From contig NZ_MUHF01000019.1 in the NCBI RefSeq assembly GCF_002217435.1, forward strand, positions 113,767 to 177,766: a stretch of 64,000 bases of DNA, read 5' to 3'. Under the pieces are notes generated by a model that saw nothing but the letters and a program-made list of their open reading frames with translations, searched no databases and was not told the origin of the DNA. The first letter of the stretch is position 1, and each line of letters begins with the position of its first letter. Position numbers and translations under genes: made by a program. Origin of the DNA: Flavobacterium reichenbachii (lineage in GTDB: Bacteria > Bacteroidota > Bacteroidia > Flavobacteriales > Flavobacteriaceae). This document shows, one piece after another, positions 43,392 through 52,955 of the stretch.

Positions 43392-43532
43392 ATGTCTATA
43401 CACACAATTGCAAATGCTGATAGAATAATGGTGATGAAAGAGCTGATAATAGTGGAGTCTGGAAACCATTTAGATTTATTGGGACACAAAGCAGAATATT
43501 ATAGTCTATTGAATAAACAAGGTTTGATTTAA
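43392..43532 (+). pseudogene. C-terminal remnant of an ABC transporter ATPase
   Basis: About 46 residues, IHTIANADRIMVMKE, then IVESGNHLDLLGHKAEYYSLLNKQ, match the H-loop to C-terminus of MsbA-type exporters (normally HRLSTI.NADRI.V...G.I.E.G.H..LL). The Walker, signature and membrane regions are absent upstream, and the H-loop His region is altered (SIHT). A decayed fragment, flanked by AT-rich spacer. Confidence 0.7.
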
Positions 43533-43647
43533 ATGTTTGTTAATTAATAAACATTTAGATTTCTCATTTTACCAAGATGCTGTAACTTTACTTTTCTAAT
43601 GACTATCGTACCCAATTGATAGTCAAAAACCACTAAAAGTTACACCT

Positions 43648-44718
43648 ATGGCATCAAGATTATTCTCCCCAATTTCCATTAAAAAAATTACTTTCAAAAA
43701 TAGGATTGTTATTTCTCCAATGTGTCAATATTCATCAGTTGACGGATTTGCAGACAATTGGCATTTAGTACACTTGGGCAGTCGCGCTTCTGGAGGTGCA
43801 GGTTTAATCATTCAGGAAGCAACGGCAGTTTCCCCTGAAGCAAGAATTTCTCCTTCTGATTTAGGAATTTGGAAAGACGAACACATTGAGAAACTAAAAG
43901 AAATAAACGAATTTATTGTTTCTCAAAATTCGATTCCCGGAATTCAATTGGCGCATGCAGGACGTAAAGCAAGTGTTTCTGCACCGTGGCTGGGCAATAA
44001 AAAATTAGATTTCGCTCAAGGCGGATGGCAGACCGTTGCACCAAGTGCAGTTCCGTATCATGATAATGAGCCTTTTCTTCCAGAAGCTTTGGATAATGAC
44101 GGAATCCAAAAAGTGATTTCTGATTTTAAAGCAGCCACAAAAAGAGTGGTTGCAGCAGGATATCAGGTTTTGGAAATTCACGCTGCACACGGTTATTTAT
44201 TGCACCAGTTTTTATCGCCTCTAACGAATATCAGAACCGATGAATACAGCGGAAGTTTTGAAAACAGAATTCGATTTACATTAGAAATTGTCGAAGCTGT
44301 TCAGTCAGAATGGCCTTCAGATCTGCCATTATTTGTTAGAATCTCTGCCACAGATTGGGCAGACGGAGGTTGGAATCCAGAAGAATCTGTAGAACTTTCA
44401 AAAATATTAAAAGAAAAAGGTGTAGATTTAATAGATGTTTCTTCAGGCGGATTGGTTTCGCATCAAAAGATTAATATTGGTCCGGGATATCAGATTCCTT
44501 TTGCAGCACAAGTCAAAAAAGAAGCCACTATTTTAACCGGTGCAGTCGGTTTAATTACTGAAGCCAAACAAGCCGAAGCAATTTTAGAAAATGGCCAAGC
44601 CGATTTAATTTTATTTGCCAGAGAATCTTTGAGAAACCCCAATTTACCTTTAGATTTTGCAAAAGAATTAAACGATGAAATTCAATGGCCAAAACAATAC
44701 GAAAGAGCTAAAATTTAA
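43648..44718 (+). CDS. namA: NADPH dehydrogenase of the old yellow enzyme family (YqjM-like)
   Basis: FMN-dependent ene-reductase acting on activated C=C bonds. 356 aa. SPMCQYSSVDG is the FMN-binding N-terminal block with the YqjM-type Cys, GIQLAHAGRKAS is the conserved pair, and HAAHGYLLHQFLSPLTN with R in DEYSGSFENR is the active-site region. Substrate unknown; stress or xenobiotic reduction is usual. Followed after 157 bp by a Gfo/Idh/MocA gene. Confidence 0.93.
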   Translation: MASRLFSPISIKKITFKNRIVISPMCQYSSVDGFADNWHLVHLGSRASGGAGLIIQEATAVSPEARISPSDLGIWKDEHIEKLKEINEFIVSQNSIPGIQLAHAGRKASVSAPWLGNKKLDFAQGGWQTVAPSAVPYHDNEPFLPEALDNDGIQKVISDFKAATKRVVAAGYQVLEIHAAHGYLLHQFLSPLTNIRTDEYSGSFENRIRFTLEIVEAVQSEWPSDLPLFVRISATDWADGGWNPEESVELSKILKEKGVDLIDVSSGGLVSHQKINIGPGYQIPFAAQVKKEATILTGAVGLITEAKQAEAILENGQADLILFARESLRNPNLPLDFAKELNDEIQWPKQYERAKI

Positions 44719-44759
44719 GAAATATAGCTACAGATTTCACAGTTATGATTATATTTTGT

Positions 44760-44828
44760 CACGAATTGCACGAATTTGCACAAATCAGTTTCGTTTAAAT
44801 TAATTCGTGAAAATTCGTGCAATTCGTG
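44760..44828. repeat. Long perfect inverted repeat, CACGAATT family
   Basis: 18-bp perfect arms (CACGAATTGCACGAATTT at 44760-44777, complement at 44811-44828) around a 33-nt loop. It is the best preserved member of the degenerate family also seen at 9316 and 10767. Confidence 0.75.
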
Positions 44829-44875
44829 GCAACTTTTTTTTAATCAAATAATCTGTGGCAAAAAAATAAGAACAA

Positions 44876-45916
44876 ATGGAAAAAATAAAAACAGCACTAT
44901 TATCATACGGAATGTCGGGGAAAGTATTTCACGCTCCATTTTTAGACATTCATCCGGGATTTGAATTATTAGGTTCTTGGGAACGAAGTAAAAAACTAAT
45001 TCAGGAAGATTATCCAAGCGTAAAAAGTTATCCTTCAATCGATAATTTATTAGCAGACAATGTCGATTTGGTAATCGTAAATACACCAGTTGGCACACAT
45101 TACGAATATGCCAAAAAAGTGCTTCTGGCAGGAAAACATGCAGTGGTAGAAAAAGCATTTACAACCACTGTGGCCGAAGCCGAAGAATTAGCTTCAATCG
45201 CAAAAGAAAAAGGATTAAAACTGTCCGTTTTTCAGAACAGACGCTGGGACAGTGATTTTAAAACTATTCAAAAAATAATTAATGAAGGAGTTTTGGGAGA
45301 TTTGGTCGAAGCCGAATTTCATTTTGACAGATATAACCCTGTATTAAGTCCGAAAGCACATAAAGAAACGGTCAATGACGGAGCCGGAATTTTAAAAGAT
45401 TTAGGTCCGCATTTAATCGATCAGGCCGTTGCGTTATTTGGTTCTCCAAAATCGGTTTTTGCAGATATTCGCTATACAAGAGAGAATTCTCTAGTTGACG
45501 ATTGGATTGATTTATTATTGATTTACGATGAATTCAGAGTACGATTAAAAGCTAGTTTCTTTGTTAGAGAAGCAAATCCTGCATACACGATTCATGGTAA
45601 AAAAGGATCGTTTTTAAAACCACGAGGCGATGTTCAGGAAGATGAATTAAAAATCGGAAAGAAGCCAAACCTGGAATCATGGGGGAAAGAATCTGAGGAT
45701 TTACAAGGAATTTTAAACACAGAAATCGACGGAAAAGCAGTTCGTGAAAAAGTGCCAACATTACAAGGCAATTATTTTTCGTTTTTCGATGGAGTTTACG
45801 ATTCGATCGCAAATGATAAAACAGAACCTGTTACAGCACAAGACGGCGTAAAAGTAATGCAGATTATCGAAGCTGCAATTGCAAGTAATACACAGAAAAA
45901 AGTAATCGATTTATAA
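44876..45916 (+). CDS. Gfo/Idh/MocA-family NAD(P)-dependent oxidoreductase
   Basis: 346 aa. N-terminal Rossmann fold (TALLSYGMSGKVFHAPFL, with SYGMSG in place of the canonical GxGxxG), VIVNTPVGTHYEYAKK, and the EKAF variant of the catalytic EKP Lys. The C-terminal alpha/beta domain has GAGILKDLGPHLIDQAVALFG. Substrate not identifiable; sugar or inositol derivatives are typical. Probably co-transcribed with the preceding ene-reductase gene or separated from it by the hairpin at 44760. Confidence 0.9.
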   Translation: MEKIKTALLSYGMSGKVFHAPFLDIHPGFELLGSWERSKKLIQEDYPSVKSYPSIDNLLADNVDLVIVNTPVGTHYEYAKKVLLAGKHAVVEKAFTTTVAEAEELASIAKEKGLKLSVFQNRRWDSDFKTIQKIINEGVLGDLVEAEFHFDRYNPVLSPKAHKETVNDGAGILKDLGPHLIDQAVALFGSPKSVFADIRYTRENSLVDDWIDLLLIYDEFRVRLKASFFVREANPAYTIHGKKGSFLKPRGDVQEDELKIGKKPNLESWGKESEDLQGILNTEIDGKAVREKVPTLQGNYFSFFDGVYDSIANDKTEPVTAQDGVKVMQIIEAAIASNTQKKVIDL

Positions 45917-46095
45917 TTTTGTAACTTAATAAACATGATTTTTTATTGTTAAAAAATTATGTTTCTATGTGTTAAAATTGATTTCTGATATTCAATTTAT
46001 AAACAATAACGTTGTAATTTAATGAACTCGATTTTTATAGGATACTCCAATCGAGGTTTTTAGTATTTTTGAAAATATCATAAAAAAGATTGACT

Positions 46096-47316
46096 ATGCT
46101 GGGAAATTTTAATCCGTTATCGTTTTTTCAAACCAAAGGTAAAATCAAGAAAGTTTTTAGAGAAGCAAAAGCATCTTATCTAAATCGAATTCGTTTTGCC
46201 GTTGGAATGTTTTACTTCGGAATGGGTTTAAGTTTTGCAACATGGGCAAGCAGAATTCCTGATATTAAAACTGAACTAGGTTTAACCGACGGTGCTTTTG
46301 GTTCTATACTATTTTTGCTTCCGGTTGGACAATTGGTTATTATGCCTTTTTCTGGAAAAATGGTAACCAAGTTTGGAAGCCATCGCATCTTGATTTTTTC
46401 TTTGATAATGTATGTTTTCTGCTTAATCAACTTAGGTTTAGCAAGTACAGCACTGCAGTTGTCTTTAGGCTTATTTTTGTTCGGATTATTTGGTAATCTG
46501 GCCAATATTGCTGTAAATACACAAGGAGTTTACACCGAAGTTCTTTTTAGAAAAACCATTATGTCTTCGTTTCACGGCATGTGGAGTTTTGCAGGTTTTA
46601 CCGGAGGATTAGTAGGTTTAGGAATGCTGGCTTTAGATTTAAGTCCGCTTCACCATTTTATCATTGTAGCAGGAATTGTTTTATTGATGATTGCTTTCAA
46701 TTTTAAATTTTTGGTTAGAGCCAAAGAAAAAATGAAGGAGAAAGCAGCAGCAAACAAAAAAATATTTTCAAAACCAGACAGCGCCTTATTATGGCTTGGT
46801 GTGATTGGTTTTTGCAGTATGGCCAGCGAAGGAGTGATGTTTGATTGGAGTGGTGTTTATTTTAAAGATATTGTAAAAGCGCCAGGTACTTTGGTAGGTT
46901 TAGGATATACCTCTTTTATGATTATGATGGCTGGCGGCAGGTTTATTGGTGACAGCTTAATTTATAAATTTGGTCGCGAACGTGTCATGCAGATCAGCGG
47001 CGTTATGATTTCTGCCGGACTTTTTACAGCCGTTTTTCTTCCTTATATTATTCCGTGTACAATAGCTTTTATGTTTGTAGGTATGGGTGTCGCTACTATT
47101 GTTCCTACAGTATATAGTATGGCAGGCAAAAATTCGACCGTGCCTCCTGGAGAAGCCCTGACTATTGTTTCAAGCGTGAGTTTTCTTGGTTTTTTAATGG
47201 GACCTCCCGTAATAGGGCATATTGCACAAAGTTTTGGTCTTCAGTTTTCTTTCGCCTTTATCGGAATCTTTGGGGTCTTGATTGCTTTTATGGTTTCTAA
47301 AATTAGAACTACTTAA
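46096..47316 (+). CDS. MFS transporter
   Basis: Major facilitator with 12 predicted helices, 406 aa from the ATG at 46096 (the TTG at 46090 would add two residues). It starts with a basic cytoplasmic stretch and WASRIPDIKTELGL, a loop seen in YbjJ-like transporters. FGSHRILI and the mid-loop are typical. Substrate unknown. No operon partner. Confidence 0.88.
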   Translation: MLGNFNPLSFFQTKGKIKKVFREAKASYLNRIRFAVGMFYFGMGLSFATWASRIPDIKTELGLTDGAFGSILFLLPVGQLVIMPFSGKMVTKFGSHRILIFSLIMYVFCLINLGLASTALQLSLGLFLFGLFGNLANIAVNTQGVYTEVLFRKTIMSSFHGMWSFAGFTGGLVGLGMLALDLSPLHHFIIVAGIVLLMIAFNFKFLVRAKEKMKEKAAANKKIFSKPDSALLWLGVIGFCSMASEGVMFDWSGVYFKDIVKAPGTLVGLGYTSFMIMMAGGRFIGDSLIYKFGRERVMQISGVMISAGLFTAVFLPYIIPCTIAFMFVGMGVATIVPTVYSMAGKNSTVPPGEALTIVSSVSFLGFLMGPPVIGHIAQSFGLQFSFAFIGIFGVLIAFMVSKIRTT

Positions 47317-47529
47317 TAAATTTTTCCCACACAGATTAGCATAATACATTAAGTTTTACAAATAATTAACAAGAAAATTAGTATTATAAATAATATTTGT
47401 TATTTTTGATTCTGGAATAAAACCTATAATTCCTTTTCTAAAAACCAATTTTATCTTTTGAAGTAAGAATTGAATTGCATTACAAACGCAGTTAATTTAA
47501 ATCTATTTTTAAAGTAAATTGGAATTTTT

Positions 47530-50367
47530 ATGGGTAAAAAATACCTGGTCGTTTTTATATTATTGTCTTTTAAAGTTTGTTTTGGACAACAGGAAACCAT
47601 TTTTAGCGGAATAGTTGTTGATTCAAAAGCACAAAATCCCCTCGATAATGTTGTGGTAAGCATTCAGAATTCGAATGTGACCCAGCTCACCAAATTTAAC
47701 GGCAAGTTTGAATTGCATTCTTCAATAACTGGCGAACAATTGCTATTGGTGCACAGTAAAGGCTACAAAGATCTGCTTTTAAAAATACATTCAGATTTTG
47801 GCAAAAAAATATACTTAGGAATTCTACAATTAGAAGATGCTTTTTCAGACGAAACTCCTGCAGCACTTATTACCTTATTAGATAGTGATTTATCAGACGA
47901 TAACAGCTCTTCTGAAATGACATCCGGTCTTTTGCAATCTTCAAAAGATGCCTTTATGCAGGCCGCTGCTTTCAACTGGGGGCAAGCCAGATTTAGAGTC
48001 AGAGGTTTAGACAGCGAAAACGGCACCATGATGCTGAACGGCATGGTTATGAACAAAATTTATGACGGAAGACCACAGTGGAGTAATTGGGGAGGATTGA
48101 ATAACATGCTCCGAAACCAAGAATTCTCCGTTGGTGCTGCATCTTCAAATTATACCTTTGGAGGTATTTTAGGGACACAGCAAATAGACACGAGGGCTTC
48201 ACTGTTTAGAAAAGGAGAACAACTTTTATTTTCGGGGAGTAATACAACTTATACATGGCGCGGAATCGGTACTTATGTTTCCGGAATGAATGCTTCGGGT
48301 TGGGCATTTGCAATTTCAGCCGGAAAGCGCTGGGCAGAAGAAGGATATTTTGACGGAACAAATTTTAATGCAGCGTCGCTTTTTGTGAGTATTGAAAAGA
48401 AATTAAGCACAAGGCACAGTCTTAATTTTACAGGATTTTATACGCCTAGTTTGCGGGGTAAAAATTCTGCTAATACAAATGAAGTTACAGGACTAAAAGG
48501 AGAAAAATACAATTCATACTGGGGTTTTCAAAATGGTGAAAAAAGAAATGCAAGAGTAAAAAATATTGAGGAACCACTGTTTATGCTCAATCATTATTTT
48601 AAAATAAATGAAAAAGCAAACCTCAATTCCAGCATTATGTATCAGTTTGGAAAAGTCGGAAGCAGTATGATCGATTACCAAAAAGCAGACAGTCCGGATC
48701 CGGTATATTACAAAAAACTGCCTAGTTATTTTAGTTCACTTTATGCAAAAGACCACGGAGAGTTTTCAGGAGATTTTACTCCTGATTTTGAAAATGCTGC
48801 AAAGAACAAGGCTTTGTTTTTGGACAATTCTCAAATCGACTGGGAGGCTATGTACAAAGCAAATCAGAAACCAAAACCAAATTCAGATTCAACAATTTCC
48901 GGTTTTGAGCCGGCACAAAGTCATTATGTTTTGTACGAAGACAGAACTGATGATAAAACTATTGCAGTAAATTCAAATTTTAATTCACAAATCACAGCCA
49001 GCATTTCCTTTGATGGAGGCATTACTTTTAGAAACGTCAAGTCACACAATTTTCAATATCTGCTGGATTTATTAGGAGGAGCATATTTTGAAGATATTGA
49101 TGCTTTTTATAAAGGCAGCCAGTCTCAATCAGATTTATTACATCCCAATAGAGAAATTAAAGCAGGTGATACTTACGGTTATAATTATAACTTTTTGGCA
49201 AATGTAATTGATGTCTTTGCTCAGTTTAAATTCTCATTTAATAAAACCGAATTTTATCTCGCACAATCTTATTCTATTTCTGATTATCAAAGAGAAGGTT
49301 TGTATCAAAACGGAATTTATCCAGACAATTCTCTTGGAAAAAGTGAGAAAGCCAACTTTGAAAATTTTGGTTTTAAAGGAGGCTTCACGTATAAAATTTC
49401 AGGAAAGCAATTGCTTTTTTTTAATGGTTCTCATTTTACCAGAGCGCCGTCAATTCGAAATACCTTTATAAATGCCCGTTTAAATAATTCAATTGTTGAT
49501 GGAATTGAAAATGAAAACATCAGTAGTGCTGAAGTCAGCTATATTTATCGCTCGCCAAAACTTAAAATAAGAGCAGCAGCATATTATTCCTTGATAAAAA
49601 ACACTGCCAGAACATCTTTTTTTTATGCTGAAGGAATTTTTGACAACGGAGCAGGATACGAAAGTACCGATGCTTTTGTAAGTCAGACCTTGACACATTT
49701 GAACAAAAAAAACATAGGAACTGAATTGAGTTTTGAATATCAGATTTCATCAACTTTAAAGACTGTCTTAGCCGCTGCTTACGGTAATTATACCTACGAC
49801 AGTAATCCCGATGTTTTAATAACGAACGATGCAAACGCAGTCAAATCTAACACAGCATCAACTTTTGATTTTGGAAAAGCCTATCTTAAAAATTATAAGC
49901 AGTCGGGAATGCCGCAACAGGCCTATTCACTTGGAGTAGAATACAGAGATCCTAAATTCTGGTGGCTTGGTGCAAATGTTAATTACCTAACAGATAATTA
50001 TATAGATGTATCACCAATTTCTCGAACGCCTCATTTTTATATTAATTCGGCAAGCGGTCATATTTTTCCAGAAGCATCAGAAGAAAAGGCATCAGTTTTG
50101 TTAAAGCAGGAAAAATTTAATCCGGTTTCATTGCTCAACTTTAGCGGAGGCAAATCGTGGAGGATTTCAAGAAAATATATCGGAGTTTTTATGAGCGTAA
50201 ATAATGCTCTCAATGTAATTTATAAAACAGGAGGATTTGAGCAGGCTCGAAACGCAAATTTCAGAGCTTTTAACCAAGATATTTCCAGCGGAACTCCATC
50301 GTTTGGACCTAAATATTATTACGGATACGGAAGAACTTATTTTGTAAACCTCACCATTAGTATATAA
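47530..50367 (+). CDS. TonB-dependent outer-membrane receptor with CarboxypepD_reg-like N-terminus
   Basis: 945 aa. Signal peptide ends at CFGQ (residue 20). Residues 25-100 form a carboxypeptidase-regulatory-like domain (GIVVDSKAQNPLDNVVVSIQ). The plug carries RFRVRGLDSENGTMMLNGM, and the rest is a 22-strand barrel ending YGRTYFVNLTISI with a terminal aromatic/hydrophobic pattern. It is not paired with SusD but with a DUF5689 lipoprotein 21 bp downstream, so the substrate is not a usual SusCD glycan. Ligand unknown. Confidence 0.9.
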   Translation: MGKKYLVVFILLSFKVCFGQQETIFSGIVVDSKAQNPLDNVVVSIQNSNVTQLTKFNGKFELHSSITGEQLLLVHSKGYKDLLLKIHSDFGKKIYLGILQLEDAFSDETPAALITLLDSDLSDDNSSSEMTSGLLQSSKDAFMQAAAFNWGQARFRVRGLDSENGTMMLNGMVMNKIYDGRPQWSNWGGLNNMLRNQEFSVGAASSNYTFGGILGTQQIDTRASLFRKGEQLLFSGSNTTYTWRGIGTYVSGMNASGWAFAISAGKRWAEEGYFDGTNFNAASLFVSIEKKLSTRHSLNFTGFYTPSLRGKNSANTNEVTGLKGEKYNSYWGFQNGEKRNARVKNIEEPLFMLNHYFKINEKANLNSSIMYQFGKVGSSMIDYQKADSPDPVYYKKLPSYFSSLYAKDHGEFSGDFTPDFENAAKNKALFLDNSQIDWEAMYKANQKPKPNSDSTISGFEPAQSHYVLYEDRTDDKTIAVNSNFNSQITASISFDGGITFRNVKSHNFQYLLDLLGGAYFEDIDAFYKGSQSQSDLLHPNREIKAGDTYGYNYNFLANVIDVFAQFKFSFNKTEFYLAQSYSISDYQREGLYQNGIYPDNSLGKSEKANFENFGFKGGFTYKISGKQLLFFNGSHFTRAPSIRNTFINARLNNSIVDGIENENISSAEVSYIYRSPKLKIRAAAYYSLIKNTARTSFFYAEGIFDNGAGYESTDAFVSQTLTHLNKKNIGTELSFEYQISSTLKTVLAAAYGNYTYDSNPDVLITNDANAVKSNTASTFDFGKAYLKNYKQSGMPQQAYSLGVEYRDPKFWWLGANVNYLTDNYIDVSPISRTPHFYINSASGHIFPEASEEKASVLLKQEKFNPVSLLNFSGGKSWRISRKYIGVFMSVNNALNVIYKTGGFEQARNANFRAFNQDISSGTPSFGPKYYYGYGRTYFVNLTISI

Positions 50368-50388
50368 ACCTCAAAAAAAAAACGCATC

Positions 50389-51738
50389 ATGAAGAACATA
50401 TCATTTAATTCATTTTTTGCAACAGTAATGCTGCTTTTTTACAGCTGTAACAATGAGGTCGAAATTCCGCAGTTAAAATGCACACAGCCAGATTTAACCG
50501 TTAACAGAACAGTTCAAAAAGTAATTGAAACTTCTGGCATCAACGCACAGCAATACCTATATGATGATGTTATTGAAGCTTACGTAGTTTCTAGTGATGA
50601 AGGAGGTAATTTTTTTAAGAATATTTATCTTCAAACTTTACCAAAAGAAGGAGTTCCTGCAAAAGGATTTTTGGTTAGCGTCGATGCATCAAATACTTAT
50701 ATAGATTATAGAATTGGAACAAAAGTTTATGTAAAACTCAAGAATCAATTTACAGATATATTCTACGGAGGTATGCGTGTTGGAAGCTTGTATGTAAGTA
50801 ATTCAGGAATTCCAACAATAGGCAGAATATCTCAAAACGACTACAAAAACGTGCTCAATGCTTCCTGTACAACAATTGACGAAAGTAATCTTGTACGTTT
50901 TGTTTCGATACAAAAAGCTTTAGATGATGATAAACTCAACACCTTAATCGAACTTGAAGATGTTGAGTTTACAGAAGCCGCATTAGGACATCATTATTTT
51001 GAAGATGTGAATAATGTAGGAGGATCTACCAATTGGAATCTTAGAGACAAGACAGGAAATCAAATTATTTTTAGAACCAGCAGCTATGCCAATTTTGCTG
51101 ATAGTTTTGTACCGGAAGGAAGTGGAAAAGTTCGCGGTGTTTTAACTAAATACGGATCCGATTATCAGATGATGATTCGATCTGAAAATGATGTTGTAAT
51201 GAATGGAAAGCGAAATACTCCGTTTTTTTCAGAAGATTTTCAATCGGTAAAAAACAATATAAATTTTGCTTTGCCCGGCTGGAGTAATATTGCAGAAAAA
51301 GCTTCTAAAATATGGAAAAGTATGGTGTATGGAGGAAATGGCTATGCTGAATTTAATACAACGAGTACAACTGCAGCAGAAAACATAGCCTGGCTAGTAT
51401 CGCCTAAAATTAATTTGAATGGTTATAAAAATGCGATCTTATCTTTTAGAAGCGCACAGCACGACTTAAAAGTAGATTCACCACTAAATACATTAGAAGT
51501 GTATGTCTCTGCCAATTTTGACGGATCTAATGTAACCAAAGCAAAATGGACAAAACTGTCTTCAAAATTGCCGGATTTATCGACACCTTCTCGAGAATTT
51601 ATAAGTTCTGGCGGAATTGATTTATCAGCTTATTCTGGAACTATTAATATTGCATTTAGATATGTAGGTTCTGGTAAAGATAAAACACTAAACGGCGCTT
51701 TTATGGTAGATGATGTTAGGATTTTTGGCGAGAAATAG
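50389..51738 (+). CDS. DUF5689 lipoprotein with C-terminal beta-sandwich
   Basis: 449 aa; lipobox C20 (FYSC). Residues 35-270 match DUF5689 (OB-like: VIEAYVVSSDEGGNFFKNIYLQ, VRGVLTKYGSDYQMMIRS). Residues 280-448 look like a choice-of-anchor/jelly-roll domain (SEDFQSV, PGWSNIAEKA, FMVDDVRIFGE). Surface or periplasmic partner of the TonB receptor immediately upstream. Such pairs recur in Flavobacteria but their ligand is not known to me. Confidence 0.85.
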   Translation: MKNISFNSFFATVMLLFYSCNNEVEIPQLKCTQPDLTVNRTVQKVIETSGINAQQYLYDDVIEAYVVSSDEGGNFFKNIYLQTLPKEGVPAKGFLVSVDASNTYIDYRIGTKVYVKLKNQFTDIFYGGMRVGSLYVSNSGIPTIGRISQNDYKNVLNASCTTIDESNLVRFVSIQKALDDDKLNTLIELEDVEFTEAALGHHYFEDVNNVGGSTNWNLRDKTGNQIIFRTSSYANFADSFVPEGSGKVRGVLTKYGSDYQMMIRSENDVVMNGKRNTPFFSEDFQSVKNNINFALPGWSNIAEKASKIWKSMVYGGNGYAEFNTTSTTAAENIAWLVSPKINLNGYKNAILSFRSAQHDLKVDSPLNTLEVYVSANFDGSNVTKAKWTKLSSKLPDLSTPSREFISSGGIDLSAYSGTINIAFRYVGSGKDKTLNGAFMVDDVRIFGEK

Positions 51739-51909
51739 TTCTGTGATTATTAATGTATTAATCAGGTGCGCGAAAAATTATATCAAAAAAAACGAGCTAT
51801 TTTTTATTGATTTTGAGGTAGAAAATTAATAGTGATTGTTTTTGAGATTTAAGCTATTAAAATTTCACGGAATTTTGTATTTTGGTCGTCCCAAATTGAT
51901 ACAAATACC

Positions 51910-52770
51910 ATGAAAAAATTTTACATCGCCGTCTTAATGATGGTTGCTCCGTATTTACTGCACAGCCAGGATGCTCCAGTTCGATTAAAGCAAATCAATA
52001 TTGTAAAAACAAACTATCAGAATTATAAAGATGGTGAAATTGTAAATAAAACAATTGCATTTGCAGACGGAAAAATACAAACGATTACAACATCAGACGT
52101 TATTCAGAAATTCTTTTATAACAAAAGCGGATTGCTTGATATGACCGTTAAAGAAAAAGTTGGAAGCGACTGGAAAGAAGTAATTAATTATACTTATGAT
52201 GCAGATAACAATATTACAAAGTTTGTAAACAAGTACCACGAAGGTAATGACTATATTACCAAAACCGTAACTTTTGCTTACGAAGGAGCACGAGTAAAAG
52301 CGATCACCAAGAAAAGTACAAATCACCAAAATATTCTTGATGATATCGAATACATTGTTGAAAACGGAATCATTGTAAGACGTACTTCTCGTGATAGAAA
52401 TAAGCAGATCATTGGTAAAATTGAATATACTTATGTTAATGACAATGTTTCAAAACACAGAGGTTTAGTAGGAGATAAAATCTCTAAAACTTTTACTTAT
52501 GATGATAAAAAATCGGTTGAACAATTGATTGTACAAAACTTGTTTGGAGACAACTACAAAGTAATTGTTCCTCTGATATCTTATCACGAAGATGAATTTA
52601 GTTTTGAATCGATATCGTATAATAACGAAATGAATTTTAGCCCTTCTTCTACAGTTTTAGTTGCTGTGAGCAGAAAATACAAATACAATAAATTAAACTT
52701 TCCAATTTCTTGTTCTCAGATCGAAGAAAACGGAATTGTAAAAACCGAAAAGACTTTTATTTACGAATAA
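51910..52770 (+). CDS. Exported protein with RHS/YD-like repeats, function unknown
   Basis: 286 aa, signal peptide ending at LHSQ (residue 20). The body consists of short beta repeats of the RHS/YD kind: FFYNKSGLLDMTV, YTYDADNNITKFV, FAYEGARVKAIT, YTYVNDNVSK and FTYDDKKSVEQL. These resemble wall- or toxin-type repeats but there is no C-terminal toxin domain. No family name assigned. Confidence 0.7.
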   Translation: MKKFYIAVLMMVAPYLLHSQDAPVRLKQINIVKTNYQNYKDGEIVNKTIAFADGKIQTITTSDVIQKFFYNKSGLLDMTVKEKVGSDWKEVINYTYDADNNITKFVNKYHEGNDYITKTVTFAYEGARVKAITKKSTNHQNILDDIEYIVENGIIVRRTSRDRNKQIIGKIEYTYVNDNVSKHRGLVGDKISKTFTYDDKKSVEQLIVQNLFGDNYKVIVPLISYHEDEFSFESISYNNEMNFSPSSTVLVAVSRKYKYNKLNFPISCSQIEENGIVKTEKTFIYE

Positions 52771-52778
52771 GATAAATT

Positions 52779-52860
52779 TCAATTATTAAAAGCCATTTAG
52801 AAATTAAGTTTTTTAGGATTGAAACCTTAAAATTCTTAATTTCTAGATGGTTTTATTTTT
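52779..52860. repeat. Imperfect hairpin with T run after the RHS-like gene
   Basis: AAAAGCCATTTAGAAATTAAG and CTTAATTTCTAGATGGTTTT form a long imperfect stem followed by a T run, so it probably terminates transcription before hflX. Confidence 0.55.
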
Positions 52861-52931
52861 TTTGGTATCCTATTATTTCTTAAATAGAACTTAAAAACAA
52901 GATTCTATAAGAGTAGTAGCTTACAAATCAT

Positions 52932-52939
52932 TAAATTTG
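52932..52939 (+). promoter_or_regulatory. hflX promoter -7 element
   Basis: TAAATTTG fits TAnnTTTG, 17 bp before the hflX ATG. Confidence 0.6.
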
Positions 52940-52955
52940 CACCTTATTCAAAGCT

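Noticed and set aside
43311..43532. Complete 73-aa gene
   Set aside because: Only the part after 43392 resembles a protein (ABC ATPase C-terminus); the first 27 codons are AT-rich spacer.
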